Shown piece by piece: positions 20,433 to 31,235 of a stretch of DNA of 64,000 bases. This DNA comes from Pelagophyceae sp. CCMP2097 (lineage: Eukaryota > Sar > Pelagophyceae): assembly GCA_026770575.1 (NCBI GenBank), contig MU657179.1, positions 432,602 to 496,601 on the forward strand, given 5' to 3'. The notes below the pieces were generated by a model, which was not told the DNA's origin, did no database searches, and saw only the letters and a list, made by a program, of their open reading frames with translations. Each line of letters begins with the position of its first letter. Positions within the stretch are counted from its first letter, which is position 1. The translations under genes and the position numbers were made by a program.

Positions 20433-21310
20433 TCAGACCCTTTTGGCTTTTGACATGGAGGTGAACGTGCCCTCGCGCGCCGCTCGCTTGTAGTACTTGT
20501 ACTTGGTCTTAAAGTACGTCAGCTTGCCGTACCAGACCTGCCAACGCGGCGAGGCTCTTCCGATATTTCCAAGCGCGACGGCAGACGGCACTCACGGCGA
20601 CGCCGAGCGCGACGGCGACGAGGAGCGAAGCGCCGACGCCCCAGCCCGTCTTTGCGTAGTACCACGCACCGTCCGAGAGGGCTCCTGTGGGGTGCGTCGT
20701 CGGCCCGCGCAGCAAGACAGAGCCCTCTCTCCAACGAGTTCGGCGCGGCGCGGCGCACGTTGGTGGTCGGCGTCGGGGCCGAGGTCGACGTCGAAGAGGA
20801 GCTTTGCAAAGTACGCCATTCGCGATGGCGTGGCGAGCTTGTTGCAAACGATTTGGACAGCCTGGAATGAAATAACCCACGCGAAGATGGAGTGGACGTC
20901 GCAGATGGAGCTGAGGACGTCTGCGAGCTCGGCGGCGGCGGACCGGCCCGTCTCGCCGTGGATGAGCCGGTTCAGTCCTGCGAAGGTCCTTGTTCGCTTC
21001 TTCGCGGAGAGGCGCCCCTCTCCGCGCATGGGCATCACCTCCGCGCATGGGCATCTTTTTCTCCGCGTAGAGGCATCAAAGAGGCGGCGCTTTCGGTCTA
21101 ATCCCTCGGCACTTACGCCTTTCCGCGCCGCGGAGGAAAAGGGAGAAGGCGAAGTCGTCTGCGCACGCGAACACGTTTCCCCCTTGGAAGAACAGCTGCG
21201 CCAGCCCGAGCGCGAAGAAGGCGCGCGACATGAACGTCAGCGTCTTTGCGCAGTTCTTCAGCTGCGGGCCGTTGGTCGCCTGCGCGAGGGCGTCGACGCG
21301 TGGCGCAGAA
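20433..21310 (-). CDS. PEX11-like peroxisomal membrane protein (probable)
   Basis: Exons read on the minus strand: about 21310-21117, 20977-20780, 20684-20596, 20537-20433. The junctions keep one frame, and one of them needs a GC donor at 20779. The product begins near 'VDALAQATNGPQL' and 'CAKTLTFMSRAFFALGL', recalling the PEX11 N terminus (…tnGrdKl…lqy.sr). It continues 'IFAWVISFQAVQIVCNKLA' and 'WYYAKTGWGVGASLLVAVAL' (a membrane segment) and ends in a basic tail 'YKYYKRAAREG'. PEX11 proteins shape and divide peroxisomes. The first exon and start codon are not resolved (a small ATG exon near 21370 is possible). It could also be another small membrane protein family. Confidence 0.5.
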
Positions 21311-21748
21311 GAAAAGAGGACGTACGACGAAGCCTTCGTTTGATGTTGCGAGCAAAGAATCGCGATACATGGTGGACCGCGCGACGGCGCGGCCCTGCCA
21401 GAGCCAAGAGGAGCCGGCCAAGAGGCGGGGCCGTCCGGGCCACGTAGATATCTACCGGGATTCTACCCTGCTTCTTCACCGGGATTGCGCCGGGTTTTCC
21501 ATGCAATAAGCGGCGCGACAGGGTTATGCTGCGGCCGATGCTGCGGCGGGCCCGGCGGAACCCGGGCATGTTCGTATCCGAATGGCCAGCGGTGCCCTGC
21601 AGTCTCTGCCAGAGTCACGACGTGGTGCCTATGGGTGTCTCGAGGACGCACTCGTCTAACGGTCTAAGACAGACGTTCCTAAACATCAATTGAGTTTTTA
21701 GTTATTACTTCGACCAACGCGGGTACAATTGTATGTCGGGCGCGCGGG
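21311..21748. other. Spacer between two leftward genes
   Basis: I see no domain or RNA gene here. Short duplicated words occur near 21448-21490 ('taccgggattctaccc', 'caccgggattgcgcc'). The 5' end of the PEX11-like gene probably lies within it. Confidence 0.4.
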
Positions 21749-22664
21749 TTACGCGCAGTCGGCAGACTGCTGCGAGAGGATGAGGGCGACGATGAGGCCG
21801 TACAGGCCGAGGGCCTCGGCGAAGATAAGAATGAGGATCATGCCGACGAAGAGCTTCTCCTGCTGGCCCACGGCGCGCACGCCCGCGTCGCCGACGACGC
21901 CTGCGAAAAGAGGCGGTGACGGGCCGCCGGCGTCGCGTTTCGAATCTCCGCGCCCCCGGTCCGCGCCGACGCACCGATGGCCATGCCGGCCGCCAAGCCG
22001 GAGAGGCCGCAGCAAAGGCCGGCGGAGAGGAATGCGTAGCCAGAGAAGGAGGAGAACTTGGTCGTGCCGCCCGAGCCCGAGTCGGGCTTGGTGATCGAGC
22101 CCTGGAGAATCACGGCCACGATGAGGCCGTAAATGCCGAGCACACCCGCCATCACGACGGGGATGATGTTACGCATCACGAGGCCCGGGTTCCTGCGGGG
22201 CACAGTAATGCGCGCACGCGAAAAAAAGAACAGCGGCGCTCTAAAAAAAAAGGCGCGTCGGCCCGAGGCTGCGCGGTGCCACGCACATCACGCCCATGGA
22301 CGCGATGCCGACGCCCGACTTGGCCGTGCCGTACGCGGCGCCGATGTTCGCGAACCTGTGAAATATAGGCCTCAAATAAAGGTCCAACACAACCCAGGCC
22401 CGGGCTGCGCGCGCGCGGGCGCGCCGCGACGTACACAAGCGCAGACGTGACGCCCTAGAGAAGCGGACGCGTCGGGCGCGCGCCCGGCGACCGCCGCGGG
22501 GGGGGGGCAGGAAGTCTTCTTCCTCCCAGCCACGGCCGGCGTTTGGAGTGGACCAAAATGCGGCGCGCGCGGACGCGGCGGCGCACCATGAAGCCGAAGA
22601 ACGGCGCGGACGTCGGGCACGACTCGATGCTCGAGAGCGCGGTGGTGAACAGCTCGGACATCAT
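21749..22664 (-). CDS. ATP6V0C: V-type H+-ATPase proteolipid subunit c
   Basis: Subunit c forms the rotor ring that carries protons across endomembranes. Five exons (22664-22587, 22454-22435, 22355-22287, 22192-21975, 21900-21749) give exactly 178 residues. Visible: '[12 protein letters not shown]', 'APFFGFMGVTSALVF', '[19 protein letters not shown]', '[19 protein letters not shown]', '[19 protein letters not shown]', '[18 protein letters not shown]' and the fourth helix '[17 protein letters not shown]' with the essential proton-binding Glu. Exon 2 is a 20-nt microexon encoding GVTSALV across its edges; without it the first helix is broken. All introns are GT-AG. The 380 bases to the divergent phosphodiesterase gene form a shared promoter region. 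Confidence 0.96.
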
Positions 22665-23043
22665 GATAAGTGTGCGGGACAAAGTTCGAGCTCGAGTGTT
22701 GGTTTGGGTGGCGAGAATAAAATGTCTCAAATGGGCCGGTAGGAGGTCCGTTGGAGTAATAAAAAAAGGCCGCGGCGCGCGCGGGCGGCGCGCGCCGACG
22801 TCGTTGCTCCCCGTATGACGCAGCCCACGTAAACAAAATCGCGCGCCGCCGCGCGCGCCGGGTTTCCAAAAACGTCCTGGCTCCATGGCGTGCAATTGCA
22901 GTCGCTTTCATCAAGCGAAACCGCGCGCGCGAAGTGTTTCGAAGAAGGTCTCCGCCGCGGCCTCGCCGCGGTGCGGCGGCGGTGTGATTCGCGCCCGGCG
23001 GCGCGCCGATGCGCTAGGCCCGTCGGGGGTGCGGCGGCGATCG
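22665..23043. promoter_or_regulatory. Bidirectional promoter interval
   Basis: The interval separates the leftward V-ATPase c start and the rightward phosphodiesterase start. It includes a run 'taataaaaaaagg' near 22757 and is GC-rich otherwise. No specific factor site is recognisable. Confidence 0.35.
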
Positions 23044-25626
23044 ATGGGGGGCGGGGTATCCTCGACGACGGACCTGCTCTCCGAGGTGAACCAGCTCTCG
23101 GACGACCGCGACCGAATGTCCATCCCCGAGCTCCGCGGCCGCGACTCGCGCAAGTGCGTTTCAATTCGGACACGCAACCTCGAAGCGCCCGTTGAGAGAT
23201 GGCGTCTCAACGCCGCGCGACGGCGTCGTCTCTGTAGCTCCGGCCAGTTCGGCGAGTTCACAAAGGCTAGCAGCCGGTCCGCGGGCCGGCGCGCCACGTC
23301 GCCGGGCCCGGGCCCGCCGGGCCGCATGCAGCGGCGCAAGTCTTTGATGGCGCCGTCGACGGACGGGCCGCTGTCCGAGGCGCAGCAGGACTTGCGTTAC
23401 CTCATCGTCCGCAAACCCGCGTCCGGCCACATCCTAGAGCGTGTGGCGGCCGCCTCTGGCGCTGTAGAGCGCTCCTGCAACCGCCCCTTGAAACCGCCCC
23501 TTGAAACCGCCCCTTGAAACCGCCCCTTGCACGCGCCCCTTTCACGCGCCTCGCCGCAGGCCAAGTACGCCCCAAAGGACGCCGAGCTGGGCCGCGTCCT
23601 GGAGAAGATTTCGCACAACGTGGGCCGCGGCAAGGTTTCTACGGAGACGGTGGACCTCGTAAGACGCGCGCAAAGGCAGTCGCAAGGCGGCGACGTCACC
23701 GAGTGGGTGATGGCCACGCTGCAGGACGAATCGACAAACTCGGCTTTAGACGAGGTGGACCACCGCGACGAAGACAGGATCCGCCTCTCCGGCCAGCGAA
23801 GGTCGTCTTCGCGGGGCGTCGCCGGCGCCGTGGACAAGGGTTATCTGCGGGCGCTGAGTGCGGCTTTAATGCAGTCTGAGCGAGGCATGTCCGCCGACGA
23901 CCTCGAAGAAGAATTAGTCGCCGCCGCCGCGAGCGTCTCCGCCGCCGACGCGCCCGGGTCGAAGAAGACGCACCAGGACAAGGCTGTCGCGCGCCTTTCG
24001 CAGGGCTCGATCTTATTGAGGCTCGGCCGGCACGCCGAAGCTCTCGAGGACTTCGAGCGCGCGATATCCTGCAACGGCGGCTGCGTCGCCGCCGATTCGG
24101 CCGTCGCGGCGGCGGCTTGGCATAAGAAAGGCGAGGCTCTGGCTTACGCGAAAGACTTTAAGAGCGCCACCGCTGCGCACATGACGGCGATGTCCCTCGC
24201 GCCGGCCAAGGTGCAGACCATGGGCGTGACGGACTTCTTGGCTTTGATGCTGGAAGCTTCGGAGGACTGGGATCGGTTCGACGTGGTCGGCCTGGACGCC
24301 GCTTCTTTGGGCAAGCCCATCTCCGCCCTCGCGGCGCACGTTTTGGGCCTCGGCCAGCGGTCGCAGTCCGACGGCCTCCTCGCGAGAATCAGCGTTGGGG
24401 AACGAGTGCAGGACAGCCAAAGGGGGGCTCTGGCGCAGTATTGTTTAGTCTTGGACGCCGAGTATTCTGGCAAGCAGCTCGGCCGCCGCAAGAGGCTGCC
24501 CGCAGTCACCAGACTGTTGGACTCTGCGCACTTCAACTTTGGGCCCGTGGAGAATGCCGGCAATGCGTACCACAACCGTCTCCACGGCTGCGACGTGATG
24601 CAAGCGACGCATCTTCTGTCCATGCAGGACCGCTGCTTCTCCTCTTTGGACGACGCCGCAAACGTCGCTCTCCTCTTTGCGGCCATGGTGCACGACTTTC
24701 GGCATCCGGGCCTGAATAACGCGTACTTGGTGAAGACGCACCACTTGCTCGCTCTTCGCTATTCCGACGATTCGGTTCTCGAGAGGATGCACTTAGCAGA
24801 AGCCTTTGACGTCTTAGCGAAGCCGGACCACGACTGGCTCCACGTCGACGCGCACACTCGGCGCCGGATCCGCGCTCTGGTGGTGAATTCGGTCCTCGCG
24901 ACGGATTTGGCGCAATCCGGCCGCAACATCGCCACCTTCGCGGGCCACGTCCACGCCGACTCGGACTTCAGTACGGACGTCAACGCGCAACGAGCTTTAC
25001 ACGCCATCATCCTAAAGGCGGCGGACGTGTCGCACCCGGCCCGAGCGAGGCGGACGCACGTCTTTTGGACAAAACGCATCCTCGTCGAATTCTTTGAGCA
25101 GGGTGATTTAGAAAAAGAATTGGACCAGCCCGTCTCGCCTCTTTGCGACCGGCACAAGTTCGACTTGGGGCCGGCCCAGACTGGCTTCATCGACTTTGTC
25201 ACGAGGCCCATCTTCGCCGCGCTCGACGAATTCTGCGCCGGAGGCACGCCCGTTTCGACGGGAGGACAGCAGCAGCACCACGAGGTGCACCTGACCGCCG
25301 CGCTGGCGAACTTGGAGGCGAACTCCAGATATTGGAAGGAAGATTCTGTAGCTGTTTGGAAGGAGTGGGCTTGCGAGTTTACTTCCGGAAAGTTTGCCGC
25401 GAGCGAATCCCTGGCCCGGGCAAACGCATCAAAGGCCGCCTTCGCAAACGGCGTCAGCCCTCGAGTGCACAACCTCGCCAAGCCGGCCCCGAAGCAGGAG
25501 TCCACGGGCGCTGCGCTGGCCGCTTTTGAAGCCTTGGCCCGCGCGGCAGACCCGGACTCTTCCACGGAGGTCGCGCTCGCCGAGGAGTGCAAGGACGACT
25601 GCGCCCACCGCGCGAGTTTGCCCTAG
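23044..25626 (+). CDS. TPR-containing 3',5'-cyclic nucleotide phosphodiesterase (class I PDE)
   Basis: Three exons (23044-23153, 23238-23442, 23560-25626) give 793 residues. The start MGGGVSSTT is a good N-myristoylation signal, suggesting membrane anchoring. Residues of the second exon include a possible kinase site (MQRRKSL). A middle region near residues 260-340 contains TPR-like helices ('AVARLSQGSILLRLGRHAEA', 'AWHKKGEALAYAKDFKSA'). The catalytic domain follows: 'YHNRLHGCDVMQATH', 'FAAMVHDFRHPGLNNAYLV', 'ILKAADVSHPARAR', 'GFIDFVTRPIF', holding the metal-binding HNxxH, HDxxH and ADxSH motifs of class I PDEs. It hydrolyses cAMP or cGMP; selectivity is not visible. The Arg in HDFRHPG replaces the usual acidic or small residue (HDxDHPG). 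Confidence 0.9.
23478..23541 (+). repeat. 13-bp tandem repeat in intron 2 of the phosphodiesterase gene
   Basis: The unit 'ccgccccttgaaa' is present about four times, the last copies degenerating to 'cacgcgcccctt'. It fills roughly half of the 117-bp intron 23443-23559. Confidence 0.9.
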
Positions 25627-26675
25627 CCCTCGCGCGCCGTCGGGCGCCAACCGTCGACGCGCAACTGCGCGCCGGCCACAATTTTACCGTCGACGCGCAA
25701 CAGCGCCCCGGCCACAATTTTCAGGCGGGCCCAGCACCACACTTCTGTGGACCGCGGCCGCCCTCGTGCTAATAAGTGATAATACCCCTGTGACTCAACC
25801 ATGGCCAGACCTCACCGAACTACGTGTCCTCTCCGATTCGTACATCGCCGAAGAGAGAAGCGGCGCGCCCCCGCCCGGCGCGACTCGACGCACCGCCCGG
25901 CGTCCGTTTCTCCTATAGAGAGATGCGCGCGACGTCGGCCCGATGATGACCAATCCATTTCCTACTTGAGGAAGGCGGCTCTCGGTGAAAGGCCCGCCGT
26001 CACTCGGGCGTTTCCGGTCCGCCCTCCGGGGCGGATCTGTGCGCCCGAGGGGTGGCATCCAACCCTAACCCATCTCATCGTGCCTCTCGGGGTTTCTCTT
26101 CTCCCGCGTTCTCTCCCCTTGCAAAAAGAGAGCAACGCGGCCGCTGGGGCCGCGGGCCGCCGCGCGGATTCTGGTTGGGCTTCGCGCATGTTGCGGGGTG
26201 CGGTGCCGGTGAGGCCCTGGGGCCACCGGCATATTGCCGCCCCCGCTTCTGCGCGCTCGCGGTCCCCTTCGTGGATCCCGAGAGAACTCCGCGTTCGCCT
26301 CCCGACCAGAGACCGCGCAAAGACTGAGGGCAGACGCCGTCGCGACCATGCATCGCACCAGTGGGCCGCTCCGACGCGGGCCCGCGACGAAAGCCACCGG
26401 TAGGGACGCTCGGCCGCGGCTCGCGACGCCGCCGGCTGGCCGCCGAGGACCCACGCCGCTCACGACGCTCCAATGGACCCCCCAACGGCCTCCCAAAGCA
26501 CCCGGCCATCGTAATACAGTATTCTTCCGACGACGACGGCGGCAGCGACGTGCGGACCGATGATCGGAGATGGATGCCTCGAGAGGGATAGACAGGGATG
26601 GATAGACAGGGATAAGTTTCTTTAAGTGGCACGGCGGTGCCGGATTGCGCCGCCGCGGGGCGACACCGCGGGGGG
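25627..26675. other. Intergenic region with a two-copy repeat
   Basis: About 1 kb between convergent genes. At 25652-25723 a roughly 36-bp unit ('accgtcgacgcgcaac' ... 'ccggccacaatttt') is present twice. Near 26571-26615 there are short repeats of 'gatagacagggat'. Open frames at 26050-26600 show no domain. I see no further feature. Confidence 0.45.
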
Positions 26676-27513
26676 TCAGCGCTCTGGGATCTCCTGCGGC
26701 GCGGCGCAGCTGGACAGGGCCTCGTCCCACGTGTTCATGACGCAGAACCACTCGTCGTTCTCCTGGACGCGTTCCTCCAGCGCCGTAGAAACCGCTCGGT
26801 ACTTGCCGCAGTTTGGGTTGCAGCACTGGATCCAGCCAGTGTCGGCCGATGTGCGCTTCTTGTTCCGCGTGCCCACGACGGACCGCGGCAGCCGGGCCTG
26901 CAGTCGAACAGTCACGCAGGTGTCCCGAGGCGACCCGTATGCAACCAACAGTCATGCGACCCCGTATGCAACGGACGGATCGATGATACACGAGAGGAGG
27001 AGAGTGGCGCACCTCGGCGGCGTCGATCTTCTTGAGGCGGAGGACCCATTGGCGGAGGAACTCTTGCATGCGGCGGTCCTTGGCGGACATGCGCGTCGTC
27101 GAGCGGTAGTCCTCCTCGGCGGCGCCGCACGAGTTGCGCTCCGGGTCCGGGTTCATGGTACAGTACCAGCGGCGCTTGGCCAGGCGCTTGGCCTCGACGT
27201 TGGACGGGAGGGACCGCCACTTGCCGCAGCGGTCGCAGCAGACCCACAAGTCGTCGGCGTTCTTCGCGGCCTTGCCATTCGTCTCGCCGTCGTCGTCGTC
27301 GTCGTCATCGTCGTCCGACGCCGTGTCCGCAAAGCGCGCGGGCACGCGCGCGCTGGCGCGCGACGGGCCTACGTGCGTTCTGACTCGCGGACGTTTTCCA
27401 ACGGCGCTTGCGGTAGAGGATATTGCGGCGCCACTGGCCCGGCCGGGAGGCGCGTGGCGCGGCGGCAAAGCGGCCGCGCGGCGCTGGCGTGCGGCTCGGC
27501 ACAGCGATGGCAT
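26676..27513 (-). CDS. Tandem CW-type zinc-finger protein, copy 1
   Basis: Two exons (27513-27013 and 26897-26676) give 240 residues. After an Arg/Ala-rich start and a run of Asp residues, a CW domain appears: 'WVCCDRCGKWRSLPSNV' ... 'WYCTMN' ... 'SCGAAEE', then a basic helix ('MQEFLRQWVLRLKK'). Across the intron comes a second CW-like unit 'GWIQCCNPNCGKYRAVS' ... 'WFCVMN' ... 'SSCAAPQ'. CW domains read histone H3 lysine-4 methylation, so a chromatin reader is likely. The second unit has Lys-Tyr in place of Lys-Trp and may bind differently. The 115-bp intron is GT-AG. A close paralogue lies at 54826-55846. Confidence 0.8.
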
Positions 27514-28100
27514 CCTTCAACGGGACTCGAAGACCTCTCTTTCAAAGGCCGTCTTTCTCCCCAACTCTGGCGCGTTGCATCTGCGCCGTCAAGGAAGGGC
27601 ACTCTGCGGCCGGGGCATCTCTGCAGGGACGCCGCCGCCGTTGTACGTTGGGACCGGAGCTGGGACATGTCGGTTCTTGGAAGCAAACTCCGTTTGGTAA
27701 GCCCCAAACTTTGAGTACAGCGAGCCGCGGAGGACCCTTCACTGCGTTTGAGAAATACGCACACGCTTCGACTTCGCTTCTTCTGCGGGGGGTGGGCGGC
27801 GGGGCGAGAGCGAGCGATGGCGTCGACTGCGCAAGTGAAAGCCGCGTCCCGCACCACGAAGGGCATGCGATAGGAAATCCAATGTTTGAAAATGCACTCA
27901 GATGCGCGTAACGGAATTGCTTATCGTTGGTCGTCGCAATCGCGATCCTTCGGCATCGCGATCCTTCGCCGCGCCGCGGTCCTTCGAAGCGTCCGCGGAG
28001 GAAGGGGGCATGATTACGGATATAGGAACTGGGGGTTTGAGTTTTCAACATTGCGGGCGCCTTTGGCCGCCGGCCGCTCGGTGCGCCGAGGATTTTGCGC
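27514..28100. other. Intergenic region
   Basis: It separates two leftward genes. A short repeat 'atcgcgatccttcg' occurs two to three times near 27945-27985. No coding or RNA signal seen. Confidence 0.45.
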
Positions 28101-29729
28101 TCAGCTGAAGCGGAGCTTGGCGTAAGCCATGTTGCAACCGATTTCGACCCACTGAGGCCGCGGGTCGAGGGCCGGGACGTGGTCGCCCCAGGCTGAAAAG
28201 TCCAAGTCCACGGCAGGCACGACGATCTGCACAAACAGCGCGTCGTCCGCGTCCGCCGGCGCCTCGGGCAAAGCGCGCCGGCGGTCCGCCGCCTGGACCA
28301 AAGCCGTCGACTCTGCCTTTTCGGACCGCGACTTGTCCGACCGCGACAGCACGCCCGCCGCCTGCGAGCACACCACGTACGACCCGGAACCCTGAGTCGC
28401 GTTGTAGTCGTAGTCCACGCGCTCCGACTGCCGCCGCCGCCGCTGCGCCGCCTTGCCGTCGCCGCGCGGCGCCGACCGGCCCCGCAGCGCGCGGTCGTCG
28501 CCGCCGTTTCCGCGGCTTTCCCCGTCGGGCCGCCGCGCCGAGACGCGCGCGACGCGGCCGTGAAACGTCTCGTTGTGCGACGCCGTGGAGAAGAGCTCCA
28601 CCGTCTCGGCCCACTGTCGCTGCGTGGCGTAGTCGCGCGGGTACTCGTAGTCTTCGTAGTCGCCGTCGTACGCCGCGTCTTGCTGCGACGGCTGCGCCGG
28701 CCGCGTCGCCACGTGCGACGACGGGCCCGGCGCGTCGGCGTCGTAGGCGCCCGCGAGCGCGAGGAGGCGGCGGCCGCCATTGGGCGCGGGCGCGGCCGAC
28801 GCCAGCGCGTAGCCCGCGTCGCGCGGCTGCGGCGCCGCCGCGAGGGTGGGGAGCCTGCTGGGCGCGCCGCGGCGCGTGGAGCCCGACGAGACGACTGCGA
28901 CCATGGCCATGGCAGCGAGGGCGAGCGTCGCCGCCGCGCCGTTGGCGCGCGGCCGCTTCCGCTGCGTCTTCACCTCGACCGAGTCGTCGTCCGACGACGC
29001 GTCGCCGATGCGCGTCGGCGCCAGCAGCATGGGCGGCAGCGCCGGCGCCGCGTCGCACGGCGCGCCGCGCTCGGCGTCGCACGGCGACGCCGCGCACGAC
29101 GACGGCGCGTAGCCCGACGCCGGGGAGGCGTAGCCCGAGTCCGACGGCGTCACGGCGCCCGGCGGCCGCGCGCGCAGCGCCAAGTTCTCGGCGAGCAGGC
29201 GGGCGACGTCGTCGCGGAGCGAGACGAGCTCAGTGTCGCGAACCTTGACCAGCGCCTACGATCCATGCCTCGTGCGTCGGGTCGCTCGTCGGACGACGGT
29301 TTGGCCGGGCGCTTTCCGCGGAAAATGCCCCGCGCGGCGCACCTCAAGGTGGTCGACGTAGGCCTTTTTCCGTTCGCGGTGGAGTTGGGCCGACATCCTG
29401 TTTCGGATCAGCCGGCGCTGCTTCTTCGACTCCTTGCTCTCGGCGCCGGCGTCGCCGCGCTGCGGCGCGCCCGCGAGCACCGCCGCCAGGGCGGCCTCGA
29501 CGAGGGCCTCGTCGACTTCCGGCTCGTCTTCGTCCCACGTCGGCTCCGCCTTTGGCACCGCCGCCGGCACCGGCGGCGGCATTTGCGGGGCGGCCGGCGG
29601 CGGCGGCGGCGCCGGCGATTCGTCGTCGAGGTCCGGGAAGTTGAGGAGCATCTCCATGGCCCCATCTTCCAGTAGAGCATCCAACAACATGTCGTCGGCG
29701 GGGTGCGCCGCAGCAGGAACCGCCATCAT
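28101..29729 (-). CDS. Membrane-tethered bZIP transcription factor (ATF6/CREB3-like architecture)
   Basis: Two exons (29729-29343, 29255-28101) give 513 residues. The start MMAVPAAAHPADD leads to an acidic/Pro-rich activation-like segment, then the basic region 'RRLIRNRMSAQLHRERKKAY'. The zipper continues across the 87-bp intron ('VDHLE', 'ALVKVRDTELVSLRDDV', 'LLAENLAL'). About 60 residues on is a hydrophobic segment ('AAATLALAAMAMVAVV') preceded by 'KTQRKRPR'. The remaining 300 residues are Ser/Asp/Arg-rich and end 'IGCNMAYAKLRFS'. bZIP followed by one membrane span is the layout of ER-anchored factors (ATF6, CREB3/OASIS, plant bZIP17/28), released by proteolysis during stress. The anchor is inferred from hydrophobicity; no S1P/S2P sites are confidently seen. 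Confidence 0.78.
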
Positions 29730-30178
29730 GCTGCTAGGCGTCTTTTTCCGGGCGCGGGCCGGCGGCGTCGACTCCGGCGGCCTGCTGCCCGCGGCGCGGC
29801 GGGGCACGTCGGTGCTCTGAGAACAGAGATTCGAGAACGATCGTAATCGATCGACAACTTTTTTGTCGGCGAACGCCCGGGCAAACTTACGGGTCCATCC
29901 ATGCAGAACCGGAACGTTCTTTTCCAGGCTTTCCAGGAAGCGGGGCGAGTTCTCGGGTCGAGTTCTCGCGAGGAGAAGATGGGCGTGCGTCGGTCGGCGG
30001 CCACGCTTAAAGGCGGACGCGCGCAAGCCTGCGATGTTGCGATGTTCGAAATGAGCAGTAACAAAACAAAAAGTTTTCAAAGTTTCCGAAAGTGCACACA
30101 CGAAGAAATCCCCCTTCGAATTCGACGAAACCGCGCGTCCGCGGAGAGGGCGGCCTATGCGGCCGGCGCGCTGATCGG

Positions 30179-31052
30179 ATGACGCCCGTCGTGCGCGGCG
30201 TCGTGATCCGCGCCGTCTCGGAAGACGAATCATCGCCGAGCCCGATTCGCGGCGTGCTCGTCTCTGCGGGCGAGGTCGAGCGCCGCGATGCGGAAGAGGC
30301 GATGGCGGCTTCCGTGGACCTCGACGACTTGCCGCCCATGCACGCGCCCGACTCTAGAAGGATGCGGGCGGAAGCTTCCGTGGGATTGAAAGCTGTACTG
30401 TTTGTCATCGCGGTCCTACTGGCGCTGACGCACGGAATTGCTTTAAACCCAAGCTCCAAAGTCTCCGGACTCCCAGAGGGCGTGCGTCAAATATCCGGCG
30501 AGCGTGTCGAAACGGCCGCTTCAGACGGCGAGCGTTTAGAAACGGTCGCGTAGGCCCGAATCGCGTGCCTGGTGCTCATCCACCTCGAGGCTGTAATGGC
30601 TTTAATCTGCCTGGAGCGCATCCTGCGAGCCGACCCGGGCGTAATCCGGCGAGGCCCGGAGACGTGCAGGCCCGTGCCGCACGCCGTCGCCGAGCGCATC
30701 TCCTCGAACCGAGGGCTGCGCGAACTTCGCAACGTGGACGATCCTAAGCGCGGCGTGTACTGCGTCCGCTGCCTCGTCTGGCGCCCGCGCGACCGCAAGG
30801 CGCACCACTGCTCGACGTGCCAGCGTTGTGTGCTCGATTTCGATCACCATTGCGGCTTTTTCGGCAGATGCATCGCCGGCACCGCGACGAGCGGCAACCT
30901 GCCCTGGTTTTTCCTCATCATCACGTTTGGTGCGCCTTTCGGCCATAGCCTTTGTCCGCCATCAGAAAGACGCCCCTCGCGACGTAGGCTACCTCGGCGC
31001 GCTCACGTGCCTGATATTCTGCCTCGCCGCCATCATCCTCGCGACGCAGTAG
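30179..31052 (+). CDS. DHHC-type protein S-acyltransferase
   Basis: Exons 30179-30481, 30554-30929 and 30949-31052 give 260 residues with the membrane order N-tail, two spans ('LKAVLFVIAVLLALTHGIAL', 'CLVLIHLEAVMALICL'), the Cys-rich domain, then two spans. The catalytic domain reads 'YCVRCLVWRPRDRKAHHCST', 'CQRCVLDFDHHCGFFGRCI', with DHHC intact. It attaches palmitate to protein cysteines at endomembranes. Introns: 72 bp with two near-copies of a 29-bp unit, and an apparent 19-bp intron (30930-30948, gtgcgc to atag) needed to join the last span; if that is not an intron, a frameshift truncates the protein. The protein is short for the family (usually over 280) and ends directly after the last span. 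Confidence 0.82.
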
Positions 31053-31235
31053 CAACCCAGCGGTAAAGGCCGCACAATAACCCAGCGGCGAAGCCCGCAC
31101 AAGAGGGCCACATAGGCCCGCGACGTAATTAAATGATCTCACAAACCCCCGACGTCGGGCCCCCGATGAGACGCAGAGGCTGCCTCTTTAAGATTATTGC
31201 CTCTTTAAGATTATTGCGGCCCTCTCCGCCGGTAT

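Noticed and set aside
26058..26075. Telomere-like 'aaccctaaccc'
   Set aside because: A single short occurrence, not an array.
27542..28780. 412-residue Arg/Thr-rich minus-strand open frame
   Set aside because: It overlaps the bZIP exon in another frame and has shadow-type composition with no domain.
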